From NCBI RefSeq assembly GCF_017654605.1, contig NZ_CP072113.1:1984001-2048000 (forward strand): a stretch of DNA of 64,000 bases. Direction: 5' to 3'. The position numbers and the translations under genes were made by a program. Source of the DNA: Yimella sp. cx-51 (lineage in GTDB: Bacteria; Actinomycetota; Actinomycetes; Actinomycetales; Dermatophilaceae). The notes beneath the pieces were generated by a model. It did no database searches and was not told the origin of the DNA. It worked only from the letters and a program-made list of their open reading frames with translations. Position 1 is the first letter of the stretch; each line of letters starts with the position of its first letter. Positions 25,979 to 34,865 of the stretch are shown here, piece after piece.

Positions 25979-26461
25979 TCATTCCCACGAGGCGGCAAAC
26001 AGCTCGTCGAGCAACTCCACGATTACGGCGTGCATCGTCGCCCGCCTGATCCGGTCGCGGTCACCGTCCAGCTGCAGTTGTCTGGAGCGCACACCGGATG
26101 CAGCAGCGACCGCGATGAACACTCGTCCCACCGGCGCATCACCTTGCGGGTCAGGACCGGCGACACCGGTGGTCGCCACCCCGTAGGTAGCGCCGAAGAC
26201 CCGGCGCGCACCGACTGCCATCTGCTCTGCCACTTCGGCCTGCACTGGTCCACCCTCGGCGAGCAACTCCTCGTCCACGCCGAGCACCGCCATCTTGGTG
26301 TCGGTGGCGTAGGTGACCGCCCCGCCGCGCAGCACCGCACTGGCTCCGGGCACCGAAGCGATCGTCGCGGCCACGAGTCCGGCGGTGAGTGATTCGGCGG
26401 TCGCCACTGTCTCTTCGCGGCGCGTGAGTTCGGCGACCAGCCGCACTTCAGTGGGCAGCAT
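25979..26461 (-). CDS. pncC: CinA C-terminal domain protein, nicotinamide-nucleotide amidase
   Basis: A 160-residue protein equal to the C-terminal (PncC) domain of CinA, which deamidates NMN to NaMN. The core TVATAESLTAGLVAATI, the SVPGASAVLRGG loop, and GVAGPDPQG with PVGRVFIAV are family hallmarks. ATG 26461 and GTG 26464 are adjacent starts; I chose the ATG. The start overlaps the pgsA stop region by about 14 bases, so it is coupled to pgsA. The N-terminal molybdopterin-binding-like half of full CinA is absent, as usual in actinobacteria. Confidence 0.93.
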   Translation of the reverse strand: MLPTEVRLVAELTRREETVATAESLTAGLVAATIASVPGASAVLRGGAVTYATDTKMAVLGVDEELLAEGGPVQAEVAEQMAVGARRVFGATYGVATTGVAGPDPQGDAPVGRVFIAVAAASGVRSRQLQLDGDRDRIRRATMHAVIVELLDELFAASWE

Positions 26462-27131
26462 CACCGGTTGCCGGACGACGGCGCAAAGCCAGCGCCCGGA
26501 AGACGTAGTCGATTCCGGTGGCCACCGTGATCACCAGTGCGGCCGCCATGACCACCCAGGCGATCACGACGAAGGCCCCGCCGTAGGGCAACACGAAGAG
26601 CCCGATCGCAATCGCTTGCAGGAACGTCTTCAACTTGCCGCCGCGGCTGGCCGGGAGCACGCCGTGGCGAATCACCCACAGTCGCAACAGAGTCACGCCG
26701 ATCTCGCGCACAAGAATGACGATGGTCACCCACCACGGCAATCGGTCGATGAGCGAGAGCCCGACCAGCGCCATGCCCATGAGCGCCTTGTCGGCGATGG
26801 GGTCCATCATCTTGCCGAAGTCGGTCACCAGGCCGCGTGAGCGAGCCAGGTCACCGTCGATGCGATCGGTGACCGAGGCGATGAAGAAGATCGCGAAGGC
26901 GACGAGGCGCATCGTGTCGTCGTTGCCGCCGTCCAGCAGCAGGAACCACCCGAAGAAGGGCACCAGGCCGATGCGGGCCATCGTCAGCACATTGGCGATG
27001 TTCCAGTTGCTGACGTCCTGACTGGGCACGTCGGCCGGGTCGGGTCGAAGCTCGGGAGCGTGGATGCGGATCGGGGTGCCGTCGGCCGAGCGCCGCACCC
27101 GCCCTGGCTCGGACCGGCGCGGGTCGGTCAT
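26448..27131 (-). CDS. pgsA: CDP-diacylglycerol-glycerol-3-phosphate 3-phosphatidyltransferase
   Basis: Integral membrane enzyme of 227 residues that makes phosphatidylglycerol phosphate, precursor of phosphatidylglycerol and cardiolipin. The CDP-alcohol transferase signature DGDLAR-x8-G-x3-D-x3-D is visible in [12 protein letters not shown] followed by [13 protein letters not shown] near residues 84-110. Several hydrophobic helices surround it. The first 35 residues are a charged cytoplasmic extension. Its ATG overlaps the rimO stop by 4 bases. rimO-pgsA-cinA form a tight minus-strand unit. Confidence 0.95.
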   Translation of the reverse strand: MTDPRRSEPGRVRRSADGTPIRIHAPELRPDPADVPSQDVSNWNIANVLTMARIGLVPFFGWFLLLDGGNDDTMRLVAFAIFFIASVTDRIDGDLARSRGLVTDFGKMMDPIADKALMGMALVGLSLIDRLPWWVTIVILVREIGVTLLRLWVIRHGVLPASRGGKLKTFLQAIAIGLFVLPYGGAFVVIAWVVMAAALVITVATGIDYVFRALALRRRPATGDAAH

Positions 27132-28585
27132 GACGTGGGCTCCGCGACCCAGTCGATGCCGATCGTGTCGATCACCCGGGCGGTGACGAGGTCGCCGATC
27201 TTCGGAAGAGCATCGGCCTCCGGCCAGTTGAGCACCGTCTCGCCGTCGACGTCCGGGCCCTGTTGGCCGGCGCGTCCGCGGATCTCGACCTCACCGGTCT
27301 CCTCGTCCTCGACCTGCTCGATGAGCACCTCGACGGTTTCGCCGATGCGCTCGGCGGCGCGCTGGTGGTTGAGCTCCTCGACGAGCGCGCGGATGTGCTC
27401 GACCCGGTCGTCGACCTCGTCCTGGGGCAGTTTGGCGCCGTAGGTTTCGGCTTCAGTGCCGTCCTCGTCGGAGTAACCGAAAACCCCGGTGACATCGAGC
27501 CGGGCCTGGGTGAGGAAGTCGGCCAGCACCGCGACGTCGTCCTCGGTCTCACCGGGGAAACCGACGATGACATTGGAGCGCACGCCGGCCTGCGGGGAGC
27601 GGCTACGCACCTGCTCAAGCAGACCGAGGAAGGATTCGGAGTCACCGAAACGGCGCATGCGGCGCAGGAGCGGCCCGCTGGCGTGCTGGAAGGAGATGTC
27701 GAAGTAGGGCACGACGCCAGGGGTGTTGGTCATGACGTCGAGCAGATCGGGGCGAATCTCGGCCGGCTGCAGGTAGGAGACGCGAACCCGCGAAATACCT
27801 TCGACCGCAACGAGTTCGGGCAGCATCGTGTCGAGCAGACGGAGATCGCCGAGGTCTTTGCCGTACGAGGTGGAGTTCTCGCTCACCAGGAAGAGCTCGC
27901 GCACGTCGTGCTGACCGAGCCAGCGGGCCTCGGCCAGGACATCGGACGGGCGGCGGGAGACGAATGCGCCACGGAACATCGGGATCGCGCAGAACGCACA
28001 GCGGCGGTCACACCCACTGGCGATCTTCAGCGGTGCCCACGGACGGCCGTCGAGTCGCGCACGGATCACTCGCGGCGCGGCGACCGGCGATTCCACAGAC
28101 ACGTCGGACGGCTCGCTGATGTCGCCGTGCCCAGGGGTGGCCACACTGCTGCCCTGCCGATCGACCGGCGACAGCGGAAGCAGCTTGCGACGGTCACCGG
28201 GGACGTGCGAGGCCACCTTCTCCCCGGCCAGGATCGCGGTGAGATGCGATGACATGTCCTGGTAGCTGTCGAACCCCAGGACGGCATCGGCTTCGGGCAG
28301 TTGGTCGGCCAGTTGCTGGCCGTACCGCTCGGCGAGGCAGCCCACCGCGACGACGGCCTGCGTGCGACCGGAATCCTTGAGGTCGTTGGCCTCGAGGAGG
28401 GCGTCGATCGAGTCTTTCTTGGCCTGCTCGACGAAGCCGCACGTGTTGATGACGGCCACATCGGCGGCCGCCGCGTCGTCGACGAGGGTCCAGCCCTGCG
28501 CCGACAGGCGTCCGGCGAGTTCTTCGGAGTCGACCTCGTTGCGAGCGCATCCGAGGGTCACCACGGCCACGCTGCGAGAACTCAT
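27128..28585 (-). CDS. rimO: Ribosomal protein S12 methylthiotransferase
   Basis: Radical-SAM enzyme of 485 residues that adds a methylthio group to an aspartate of ribosomal protein S12. The N-terminal domain has [12 protein letters not shown] and [11 protein letters not shown], typical of RimO rather than MiaB. The radical-SAM CDRRCAFC is near residues 191-198 and is followed by AIPMFRG. The C-terminal TRAM domain spans about 415-480. I chose ATG 28585 ([16 protein letters not shown]) over the open extension to 28744, which adds a non-conserved 53 residues. Stop and pgsA start overlap as TCATG on the plus strand. Divergent from the dipeptidase gene. Confidence 0.96.
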   Translation of the reverse strand: MSSRSVAVVTLGCARNEVDSEELAGRLSAQGWTLVDDAAAADVAVINTCGFVEQAKKDSIDALLEANDLKDSGRTQAVVAVGCLAERYGQQLADQLPEADAVLGFDSYQDMSSHLTAILAGEKVASHVPGDRRKLLPLSPVDRQGSSVATPGHGDISEPSDVSVESPVAAPRVIRARLDGRPWAPLKIASGCDRRCAFCAIPMFRGAFVSRRPSDVLAEARWLGQHDVRELFLVSENSTSYGKDLGDLRLLDTMLPELVAVEGISRVRVSYLQPAEIRPDLLDVMTNTPGVVPYFDISFQHASGPLLRRMRRFGDSESFLGLLEQVRSRSPQAGVRSNVIVGFPGETEDDVAVLADFLTQARLDVTGVFGYSDEDGTEAETYGAKLPQDEVDDRVEHIRALVEELNHQRAAERIGETVEVLIEQVEDEETGEVEIRGRAGQQGPDVDGETVLNWPEADALPKIGDLVTARVIDTIGIDWVAEPTS

Positions 28586-28650
28586 GACGATCACTCTAGT
28601 TGCCTGCTGCGACACCACCCGAACACCGTTGCGGGGAGCGTCGTGATTCG

Positions 28651-29844
28651 ATGGCTGGTATGTCGACGACCACTGAACGAATCGCCGAATTGCTGCGCAC
28701 CCATCCCCTGATCGACGGGCACAACGACCTGCCGTGGCGGGCACGGGCCGACGTCGGATACGACTTCGACCAGCTCGACATCGCCACCGAGCTCGGCGCC
28801 CGCAGCCACACCGACATCCCGCGCCTGCGGCGGGGCGGCGTCGGTGCGCAGTTCTGGTCGGTCTTCGTGCCCTCCAACCTGCCGGAGGGCAAGGCCGTCA
28901 CCGCCACGCTCGAGCAGATCGATGCCGTGCACCAGATGGTCGCGAGGTACAGCGACGACTTCGGCCTGGCCCGCACCGCGGACGAGGTCGAGCGGGTGTT
29001 CGCCTCCGGACGCATCGCCTCGCTCCTGGGCGCCGAGGGCGGCCAGTCGATCGACAGCTCACTGGCGTCGCTGCGCATGCTCTACGTGCTCGGGGTGCGC
29101 TACATGACCCTCACGCACAACGACAACAACCCGTGGGCCGACTCCGCCACCGACGTGCCGGTGCACAACGGGCTGTCCGACTTCGGCGTCGAGGTCGTAC
29201 GCGAGATGAACCGCATCGGCATGATGGTCGACCTCTCGCACGTGTCAGCCGACACCATGCGCGATGCCCTGGCAGCAAGCACCGCACCGGTGATCTTCTC
29301 CCACTCCAGCGCCTACGCGGTCTGCTCCAGCCCGCGCAACGCACCGGACGACGTGCTGGAGACGCTGCGCGCGAACAACGGCATCATCATGACCACCTTC
29401 GTGCCCGACTTCGTGTCGCAGGCCTGCGCTGACTGGCGCGCCGAGTCGCGCGAGGCGGCACTCGCCGCCGGGGTCGACCCCAAAGACCACATCACCTTCA
29501 CCGCCTTCAACATCGAGCGGGCAAAGAGCACTCCGAAGCCGGTGGCCACGCTCGCGGATGTCGTCGCGCACTACGTCCACCTGCGCGAAGCGGTCGGCAT
29601 CGACCACATCGGGGTCGGTGGCGACTACGACGGCGTCGACGCCCTCCCGCAGGGTTTGGAGGACGTCTCCACCTATCCCGCTCTGTTCGCCGAACTCGCC
29701 GAACTGGGTTGGAGCGATGAGGATCTGGCGAAGGTGGCCGGCGGAAACATCCTGCGTGTCATGCGTGAAGTCGAGGCCGTCGCTGCGCAGGAACAGCAGA
29801 CGCGTCCGCCGTCGTTGGCGACCATCGATCCTGTCGAGAAGTGA
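28651..29844 (+). CDS. Membrane dipeptidase (peptidase family M19)
   Basis: Zinc dipeptidase of the renal-dipeptidase family, 397 residues, with no signal peptide. Metal ligands are seen in IDGHNDLPW (HxD), the bridging Glu in [10 protein letters not shown], His in [10 protein letters not shown] and in FSHSSAYAV, and Asp in [11 protein letters not shown] chose ATG 28651; ATG 28660 is nearly as good, and both precede the conserved TERIAELL. It likely hydrolyses dipeptides, including D-amino acid forms, but the native substrate is unknown. It is divergent from rimO with 65 bases between starts. Confidence 0.93.
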   Translation: MAGMSTTTERIAELLRTHPLIDGHNDLPWRARADVGYDFDQLDIATELGARSHTDIPRLRRGGVGAQFWSVFVPSNLPEGKAVTATLEQIDAVHQMVARYSDDFGLARTADEVERVFASGRIASLLGAEGGQSIDSSLASLRMLYVLGVRYMTLTHNDNNPWADSATDVPVHNGLSDFGVEVVREMNRIGMMVDLSHVSADTMRDALAASTAPVIFSHSSAYAVCSSPRNAPDDVLETLRANNGIIMTTFVPDFVSQACADWRAESREAALAAGVDPKDHITFTAFNIERAKSTPKPVATLADVVAHYVHLREAVGIDHIGVGGDYDGVDALPQGLEDVSTYPALFAELAELGWSDEDLAKVAGGNILRVMREVEAVAAQEQQTRPPSLATIDPVEK

Positions 29845-29859
29845 CGGACTGAACGAGCC

Positions 29860-30624
29860 TCAGTTGACCCGGCGGCCGGGGCGCACAAGGGCTGCAACGA
29901 ATCCGGCGATCCAGCCGAACACCAAGGCCCAGAGCGCTCCCTGGGCGATCGCGCCGTTGACCATTTCGGCGCGGATCGACGACGCCTCCACGAACAGCAC
30001 CGCAGTTGCTGCGAGCACGCCACCGATGAAGCTGGCACCCCACGTGGCCAGCAGGACCAGCCCTCGGGACGCCGACCACTTGGCGCCGACGGTGGCCAGC
30101 AGCACCAGCAGTCCGACGACGATGCCCACCACCGCGGCCGCGATGGCAATATCGGTCGTGCGCGAGGCGTACTGCGGGGCGGTGCCCGAAAGGTTGGTGG
30201 TGCGCCACGCGAGACTCGCCCATGCATCGGACGGCGGGTCGATGAGGTTGGCGACGAACGAACTTCCCAAGGCCACCAGAGCGCTCACGATCGCGGCCGT
30301 GGCTGCTGTCGGGAAGGCTGAATACCGGCGCAGTACACCAGGCCCGGCGATGGGACCGGTCGGCACCGGCTCCTGGCCGACCCGATAAGGCTGCCCCGCT
30401 CCCGGACGGTGCTGGGAATAGCCGCCCTGGGAAGGGGCAGCCGCATAGGAATTCGGACGATCCGCACCGCTGGCCGCGCCCTGCGAAGAGCTCGGCTGAC
30501 TCGTGGAGCGCTGGAACTCGTCCGTGCGATCGGCACCGACATGTCCGTACGCTGCGGTGGGCATCTCGCTGGTGCGATCGCGATCATCGCTCCACGCGCG
30601 CACGTTGCGCGGTTGGTCGCTCAT
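29860..30624 (-). CDS. Hypothetical membrane protein with long polar N-terminus
   Basis: A protein of 254 residues. The first 100 are polar and rich in Ser, Gln, Pro and Gly (low complexity, probably disordered). The rest holds about four membrane helices, from AAIVSALVALGSSFVANLI to ALWALVFGWIAGFVAALV. No family is recognised. It lies between the convergent dipeptidase gene and ftsK, 83 bases from the ftsK stop, on the ftsK strand. Confidence 0.8.
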   Translation of the reverse strand: MSDQPRNVRAWSDDRDRTSEMPTAAYGHVGADRTDEFQRSTSQPSSSQGAASGADRPNSYAAAPSQGGYSQHRPGAGQPYRVGQEPVPTGPIAGPGVLRRYSAFPTAATAAIVSALVALGSSFVANLIDPPSDAWASLAWRTTNLSGTAPQYASRTTDIAIAAAVVGIVVGLLVLLATVGAKWSASRGLVLLATWGASFIGGVLAATAVLFVEASSIRAEMVNGAIAQGALWALVFGWIAGFVAALVRPGRRVN

Positions 30625-30707
30625 GGTGAGCCTTCCGTCGAGGTTGCCGCTGATCCTGCTCCTGCGAGCCTACGCATCATCGGCACCGCCGTTGGTCGCG
30701 ACGATCC

Positions 30708-33437
30708 TCAGCTTCGACCGTTCTCGGTGAGATCCCACGCGTCCTCGCCGGAGCTCTCCTCGACCGGGAGGTCCTGGTCGTAGGCACCATCGCCCGGCAC
30801 CTCGTCACCCCGCAGGCGGGCGAGGGTGTCAGGCAGGTCGTCCGGCTTGACCAGCACGTCGCGTGCCTTGGAGCCCTCCGAGGGCCCGACGATGCCGCGC
30901 GACTCCATGAGGTCCATGAGGCGTCCGGCCTTGGCGAATCCGACGCGCAGCTTGCGCTGGAGCATCGAGGTGGAGCCGAACTGGCTGTTGATGACGAGTT
31001 CGGCGGCCTGCAGCAGCAGGTCGAGGTCGTCGCCGATGTCCTCGTCGATCTCCTTCTTGGGCACTGTGACCGCGACGTCGTCGCGATAGTTGGGCTTGAC
31101 CTGCGACTTGATCGACTCGACGACCTGCTTGACCTCGGACTCACTGACCCAGGCGCCCTGCACACGCATCGGCTTGCTGGCACCCATCGGCAGAAACAAC
31201 GCGTCTCCCTGTCCGATGAGCTTCTCGGCGCCAGGCTGGTCGAGCACGACGCGCGAGTCCGACAGCGAGGAGGTGGCAAAGGCCAGACGCGAGGGCACGT
31301 TGGCCTTGATCAGACCGGTGACGACGTCGACCGACGGACGCTGGGTGGCGAGTACGAGGTGGATGCCGGCGGCGCGCGCCAGCTGGGTGATGCGGACGAT
31401 CGATTCCTCGACGTCGCGCGGAGCGACCATCATCAGGTCGGCCAACTCGTCAACCACCACCAACAGGTAGGGATAGGGCTGGAGCTGGCGCTCCGAACCG
31501 GGCGGCACCTGCACCTTGCCGGCACGAACCGCCTTGTTGAAGTCGTCCACGTGCTTGTAGCCGAAGGCGGCGAGGTCGTCGTAGCGGGTGTCCATCTCGC
31601 GCACCACCCACTGCAGCGCCTCGGCTGCCTTCTTGGGGTTGGTGATGATCGGCGTGATGAGGTGCGGAATGCCTTCGTAGGCAGTGAGTTCGACGCGCTT
31701 GGGGTCGACCAGCACCATGCGCACCTCGTCGGGGGTGGCGCGCATCATGATCGAGGTGATCATCGAGTTGACGAAACTCGACTTACCGGCGCCCGTCGCA
31801 CCGGCGACGAGGGTGTGCGGCATCTTGGCGAGGTTGGCGATGACATAACCGCCCTCAACGTCCTTGCCGACGCCCATGACCATCGGGTGGTCGTTGCCGC
31901 GAGCCGCCTGGCTGCGCAGCACGTCGCCGAGGCTGACCGTTTCGCGGTCGGTGTTCGGGATCTCGATACCGATCGCCGACTTGCCGGGGATCGGGCTGAG
32001 GATGCGCACATCGGCGGACGCGACGGCGTAGGCGATGTTCTTCGACAGCGCCGTGACCTTCTCCACCTTGGTGCCCGAACCGAGCTCGACCTCGTAACGG
32101 GTGACGGTCGGACCGCGGGTGAACCCGGTGACCTGGGCGTCGATGTCGAACTGCTCGAAGACTCCCCCGAGCGCGTCGACCACGCGGTCGTTGGCCGCAG
32201 ACCGGGTCTTGTGCGGCGGGCCGGGCTGCAACAAGTCGCTGGAGGGCAGGGTGTAGGTGACATCGCCGGCCAGCAGGAGTTGCTCGGTGCGCTGCGGGAG
32301 CGGCGTGGTTGGCGGCGCTTCGAGCTTGGCCGGCGGTGCGCCCGGCAGCTGAGCCGCCTTGACGGGCGAGTCGCCCTTGGCCCTGGGCTCGACGGTGTGC
32401 CTGCCACCGGTCTCGTCGGACGAGGGACGCGCGCCCGGGTCCAGTTGCTCGGCGGCCTCGCTCGCCCTCTCGTCTTGGACGGCCGGCTTCGCACGGCTGC
32501 CGCGGCCCTTGCTCGGCACCACGACCGCGGCTTGCTCGAAGGCTTCGTCGCCGTCAAGCAGTTCGCCGTTCTCGTCGCGGCGTTGGCGACGACTGCGCGG
32601 CTTGCGGCGTCCGCCGTCGATCTGTTCGCCGTGCAGGTCGAGAGCGACGGCGTCGACCGGACCATCGGTGCCGTCTTCTTCCAGCAACCGGCCGTAGAAG
32701 AGGCGATCGAGCACGTGCCGCACGCGGTCACCGATCTGGTGCACCGGTGTCGCGGTGATGACGAGCAGGCTGAAAAGTGCCAGCAGAGCCAGCAACGGCA
32801 CTGCACCCCAGGTGGTCACTGCGGCGACGGTGGGGCTGGAGGCGAGGAAGCCGATCATCCCGCCGGCAGCTTCGAGGCCCTCGCGCGGCTGGGTGGGCGG
32901 CAGGCCCTTGGCGATGCTGGTGAGACCACAGATCGCGAACGACAGCAGGGCCAGGCCGATGCTGATGCGATTGGTGGCGTGGTGCCCCTTCGGGGTGCGC
33001 AGGATGTGCGCGCCGAGTGCGAGCAGCACCACCGGCAGGGCCAGCGCAATGAGACCGAACGTGCCAGCAGCGATCGTGTGGACAACGGTGCCGAAGATCC
33101 CTCCGACGCCCCACCATTCGACCGCCGCAATGACGATCGCAGCGGCGATCAACGTGAAGCCGACTCCGTCGCGACGAAGTTCGGGCTCGAGTTCGCGGGC
33201 GCTGGAGCCGACCCGACGGGCCGTGCCACCGGCAACATGTGCGACCCCCATCCACGTGCCACGTAGAGCGCGCACCGGTAACGGCGAGCCGCCTCCGCTG
33301 CGAGCAGGCTGCTTGCCCTTGGCGCTGGCGGCCTGCTTACGCGCCGGTGGACGGCTCGCGGTGGTCTTCGCAGCAGGACGGGATCGCCCACTACTGGAGC
33401 GGGCGGAGGGCTTGGATGCGGTCTGACGGGTGGCCAC
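30708..33437 (-). CDS. ftsK: DNA translocase FtsK/SpoIIIE
   Basis: Septal DNA pump of 909 residues that clears chromosome termini at division. A basic N-terminal 50 residues is followed by about four membrane helices (roughly residues 75-230), a polar Pro/Glu linker, the alpha/beta RecA-like motor with Walker A GATGAGKSS near residue 549 and Walker B LLVVVDELADLMM, and a C-terminal gamma winged helix (about 840-900) containing INSQFGSTSMLQRKLRVGFA, which reads orienting sequences. The length is normal for actinobacteria. It is followed by a membrane-protein gene on the same strand. Confidence 0.97.
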   Translation of the reverse strand: MATRQTASKPSARSSSGRSRPAAKTTASRPPARKQAASAKGKQPARSGGGSPLPVRALRGTWMGVAHVAGGTARRVGSSARELEPELRRDGVGFTLIAAAIVIAAVEWWGVGGIFGTVVHTIAAGTFGLIALALPVVLLALGAHILRTPKGHHATNRISIGLALLSFAICGLTSIAKGLPPTQPREGLEAAGGMIGFLASSPTVAAVTTWGAVPLLALLALFSLLVITATPVHQIGDRVRHVLDRLFYGRLLEEDGTDGPVDAVALDLHGEQIDGGRRKPRSRRQRRDENGELLDGDEAFEQAAVVVPSKGRGSRAKPAVQDERASEAAEQLDPGARPSSDETGGRHTVEPRAKGDSPVKAAQLPGAPPAKLEAPPTTPLPQRTEQLLLAGDVTYTLPSSDLLQPGPPHKTRSAANDRVVDALGGVFEQFDIDAQVTGFTRGPTVTRYEVELGSGTKVEKVTALSKNIAYAVASADVRILSPIPGKSAIGIEIPNTDRETVSLGDVLRSQAARGNDHPMVMGVGKDVEGGYVIANLAKMPHTLVAGATGAGKSSFVNSMITSIMMRATPDEVRMVLVDPKRVELTAYEGIPHLITPIITNPKKAAEALQWVVREMDTRYDDLAAFGYKHVDDFNKAVRAGKVQVPPGSERQLQPYPYLLVVVDELADLMMVAPRDVEESIVRITQLARAAGIHLVLATQRPSVDVVTGLIKANVPSRLAFATSSLSDSRVVLDQPGAEKLIGQGDALFLPMGASKPMRVQGAWVSESEVKQVVESIKSQVKPNYRDDVAVTVPKKEIDEDIGDDLDLLLQAAELVINSQFGSTSMLQRKLRVGFAKAGRLMDLMESRGIVGPSEGSKARDVLVKPDDLPDTLARLRGDEVPGDGAYDQDLPVEESSGEDAWDLTENGRS

Positions 33438-33531
33438 CGGCGCAGCCTATCCGCTTGTCACACCAGTCACAGGGACCACACGCCGTGGAGATTCAACAAA
33501 TAGGGCCTTACCCGCGGAAGCGGAACCAAGA

Positions 33532-34324
33532 TTATCGACCGCCGCCAATAGTGGCGGAAATCAGCACACTGTGGCTACGGACGGCTGACCAGATGTCGCC
33601 CTGGACGTAGCGGCAGGTTCCGTCCGGGTAGACCGTGGACGTATCGCTGAGGTTGACTCCGCAACCAGTGTAGTTCGTCCTATTCCAAGATGCGTACTTC
33701 ACTGTCGGATAGCAGACTGGACTTCGCTTTTACTGACGAAGTAGTGAGGAAGATTCTGTACGGTGGCGGATCCGTATCTGCGCGGCACCTTCCAATTCAA
33801 GCTGCCAACCGTGCTCCCGCCGTTGTAAGAAGTAGCGACGCTCACGGTCACCTCGGGTGTGATCTGCGCGGAGAGCGATGAAGCCGAGTCATCCCACTGC
33901 AACGCAATGGACCCGCAATAGCAAGAGTTCGCGGCCGTGGTGGGGACGGTCTTAAACCATACCTTCACCGTCAGCGTTTTTTGATCCGTGCTCTGCTGTA
34001 TATCACTGCCGAACCATGTTCCGGAACTAATAGTGGGCTCGGGACCGGCTGGTCAAAGGTGAACGTGTACAAGTAATAGTTTCTAGTGATACTTCCGGTC
34101 GCGAACGGCGTCGAATCCCGGCACATACCCAATGAAACCTGCATGCGCTGCGCATTAACGCCTCCGGCGCCATAGAAGATCTCGCAGATATTCCCGTAAA
34201 GACTTGGCGGCGGCGGGGTCGAGCCCGCGAGGACGGGGGCCGATGCTCCAACCGCCAACACGGGCGCAGCCCAAGCAGCACCCTTCGCCACTGAGCGTCG
34301 GGAGACATTCGTCGGTGCAGCCAT
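33532..34324 (-). pseudogene. Tat-type secreted protein broken by two frameshifts
   Basis: Three consecutive minus-strand frames join into one protein of about 264 residues. Part one (from ATG 34324) begins with an Arg-Arg signal peptide containing SRRSVAKGAAWAAPVLAVGA, then runs to FTFDQPVP. Part two resumes one base out of phase near 34040-34045 with EPTISSGTWFGSDIQQ and runs to FVSK near 33733. Part three resumes with SPVCYPTVKYASWNRTNYTG and ends TAA at 33532. Each step needs one extra base to restore phase, next to CCC and AAAA runs. The mature part is Ser/Thr/Tyr-rich with several Cys, as in surface proteins. Real decay and sequencing error are both possible. The patch has lower GC than its neighbours. 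Confidence 0.75.
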
Positions 34325-34680
34325 CGGGGTACCGCAGCCCTTCCTTGGATCATTCAGGCGAATCAGGGCCACCCCTGGCGATGACCCGCGAGAAGCGGAG
34401 ACCATCCTGTGGGTGCGTTGAGTTGAACAGGCGTTCAGACGAAGTGATTTTCATCTCGCCTCACCTTGCAAACCCGGCCAGCAGTCGCGAATCATGTTGC
34501 CACACAGCTATGTTGCGAGCGCCCAGGCCTGCGCCTGCGCGGCTGTCGGGTCGCTGCAACTTGCGTGCCAGCTCCTATATCTCACCATTCAAGACAGCAA
34601 CTCTCCGCTCTCGGGCCATTCCGAACTGCGAGCGATTTGATTCCGACGCTTGCTCCCTCGGACATCCCTGTGGCAAGGTC
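34325..34680. other. Gene-free stretch between secreted-protein remnant and riboswitch
   Basis: No open frame here has convincing coding bias or a recognisable product. GC is lower than in flanking genes. It should hold the promoter of the broken secreted-protein gene to the left and that of the riboswitch transcript to the right, but I cannot place either with confidence. Confidence 0.5.
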
Positions 34681-34805
34681 AACGCAGGTCAAGAGTCTCA
34701 GCGACAAGCCCCGGCTTGCTGAGCGGCAACCCTCCACCGCGGTGGGGTGCTCCGGGTGACGACCAGGCTGATCCGCTCAAGCGGTTCGGCAAGCGCGGAT
34801 CGCCG
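34681..34805 (+). promoter_or_regulatory. SAM-IV riboswitch
   Basis: The conserved core is clear. P1 is GGTC (34687-34690) with GACC (34761-34764). P2 is CTCAGC (34697-34702) with GCTGAG (34718-34723). Then come the joining segment GGCAACCCTCC (34725-34735), GCGGTGGGGTGCTCCGGGTG around 34739-34758, and the GGCAAGCGCGGA segment (34788-34799) for the pseudoknot. This is the SAM-IV pattern known from actinobacterial sulfur genes. Downstream a GTCGGTC/GACCGAC hairpin (34835-34851) ends 2 bases before the GGAG site of the next gene, which suggests control of translation. Confidence 0.9.
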
Positions 34806-34865
34806 AGCGGTCGCCTGGATGAGGTGGCTTCGTCGTCGGTCCCTGACCGACACGGAGTGTGAAGC

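Noticed and set aside
31359-33266. Plus-strand open frame of 635 codons opposite ftsK
   Set aside because: It is fully antisense to ftsK, shows no recognisable motif and has the composition expected of a mirror frame.
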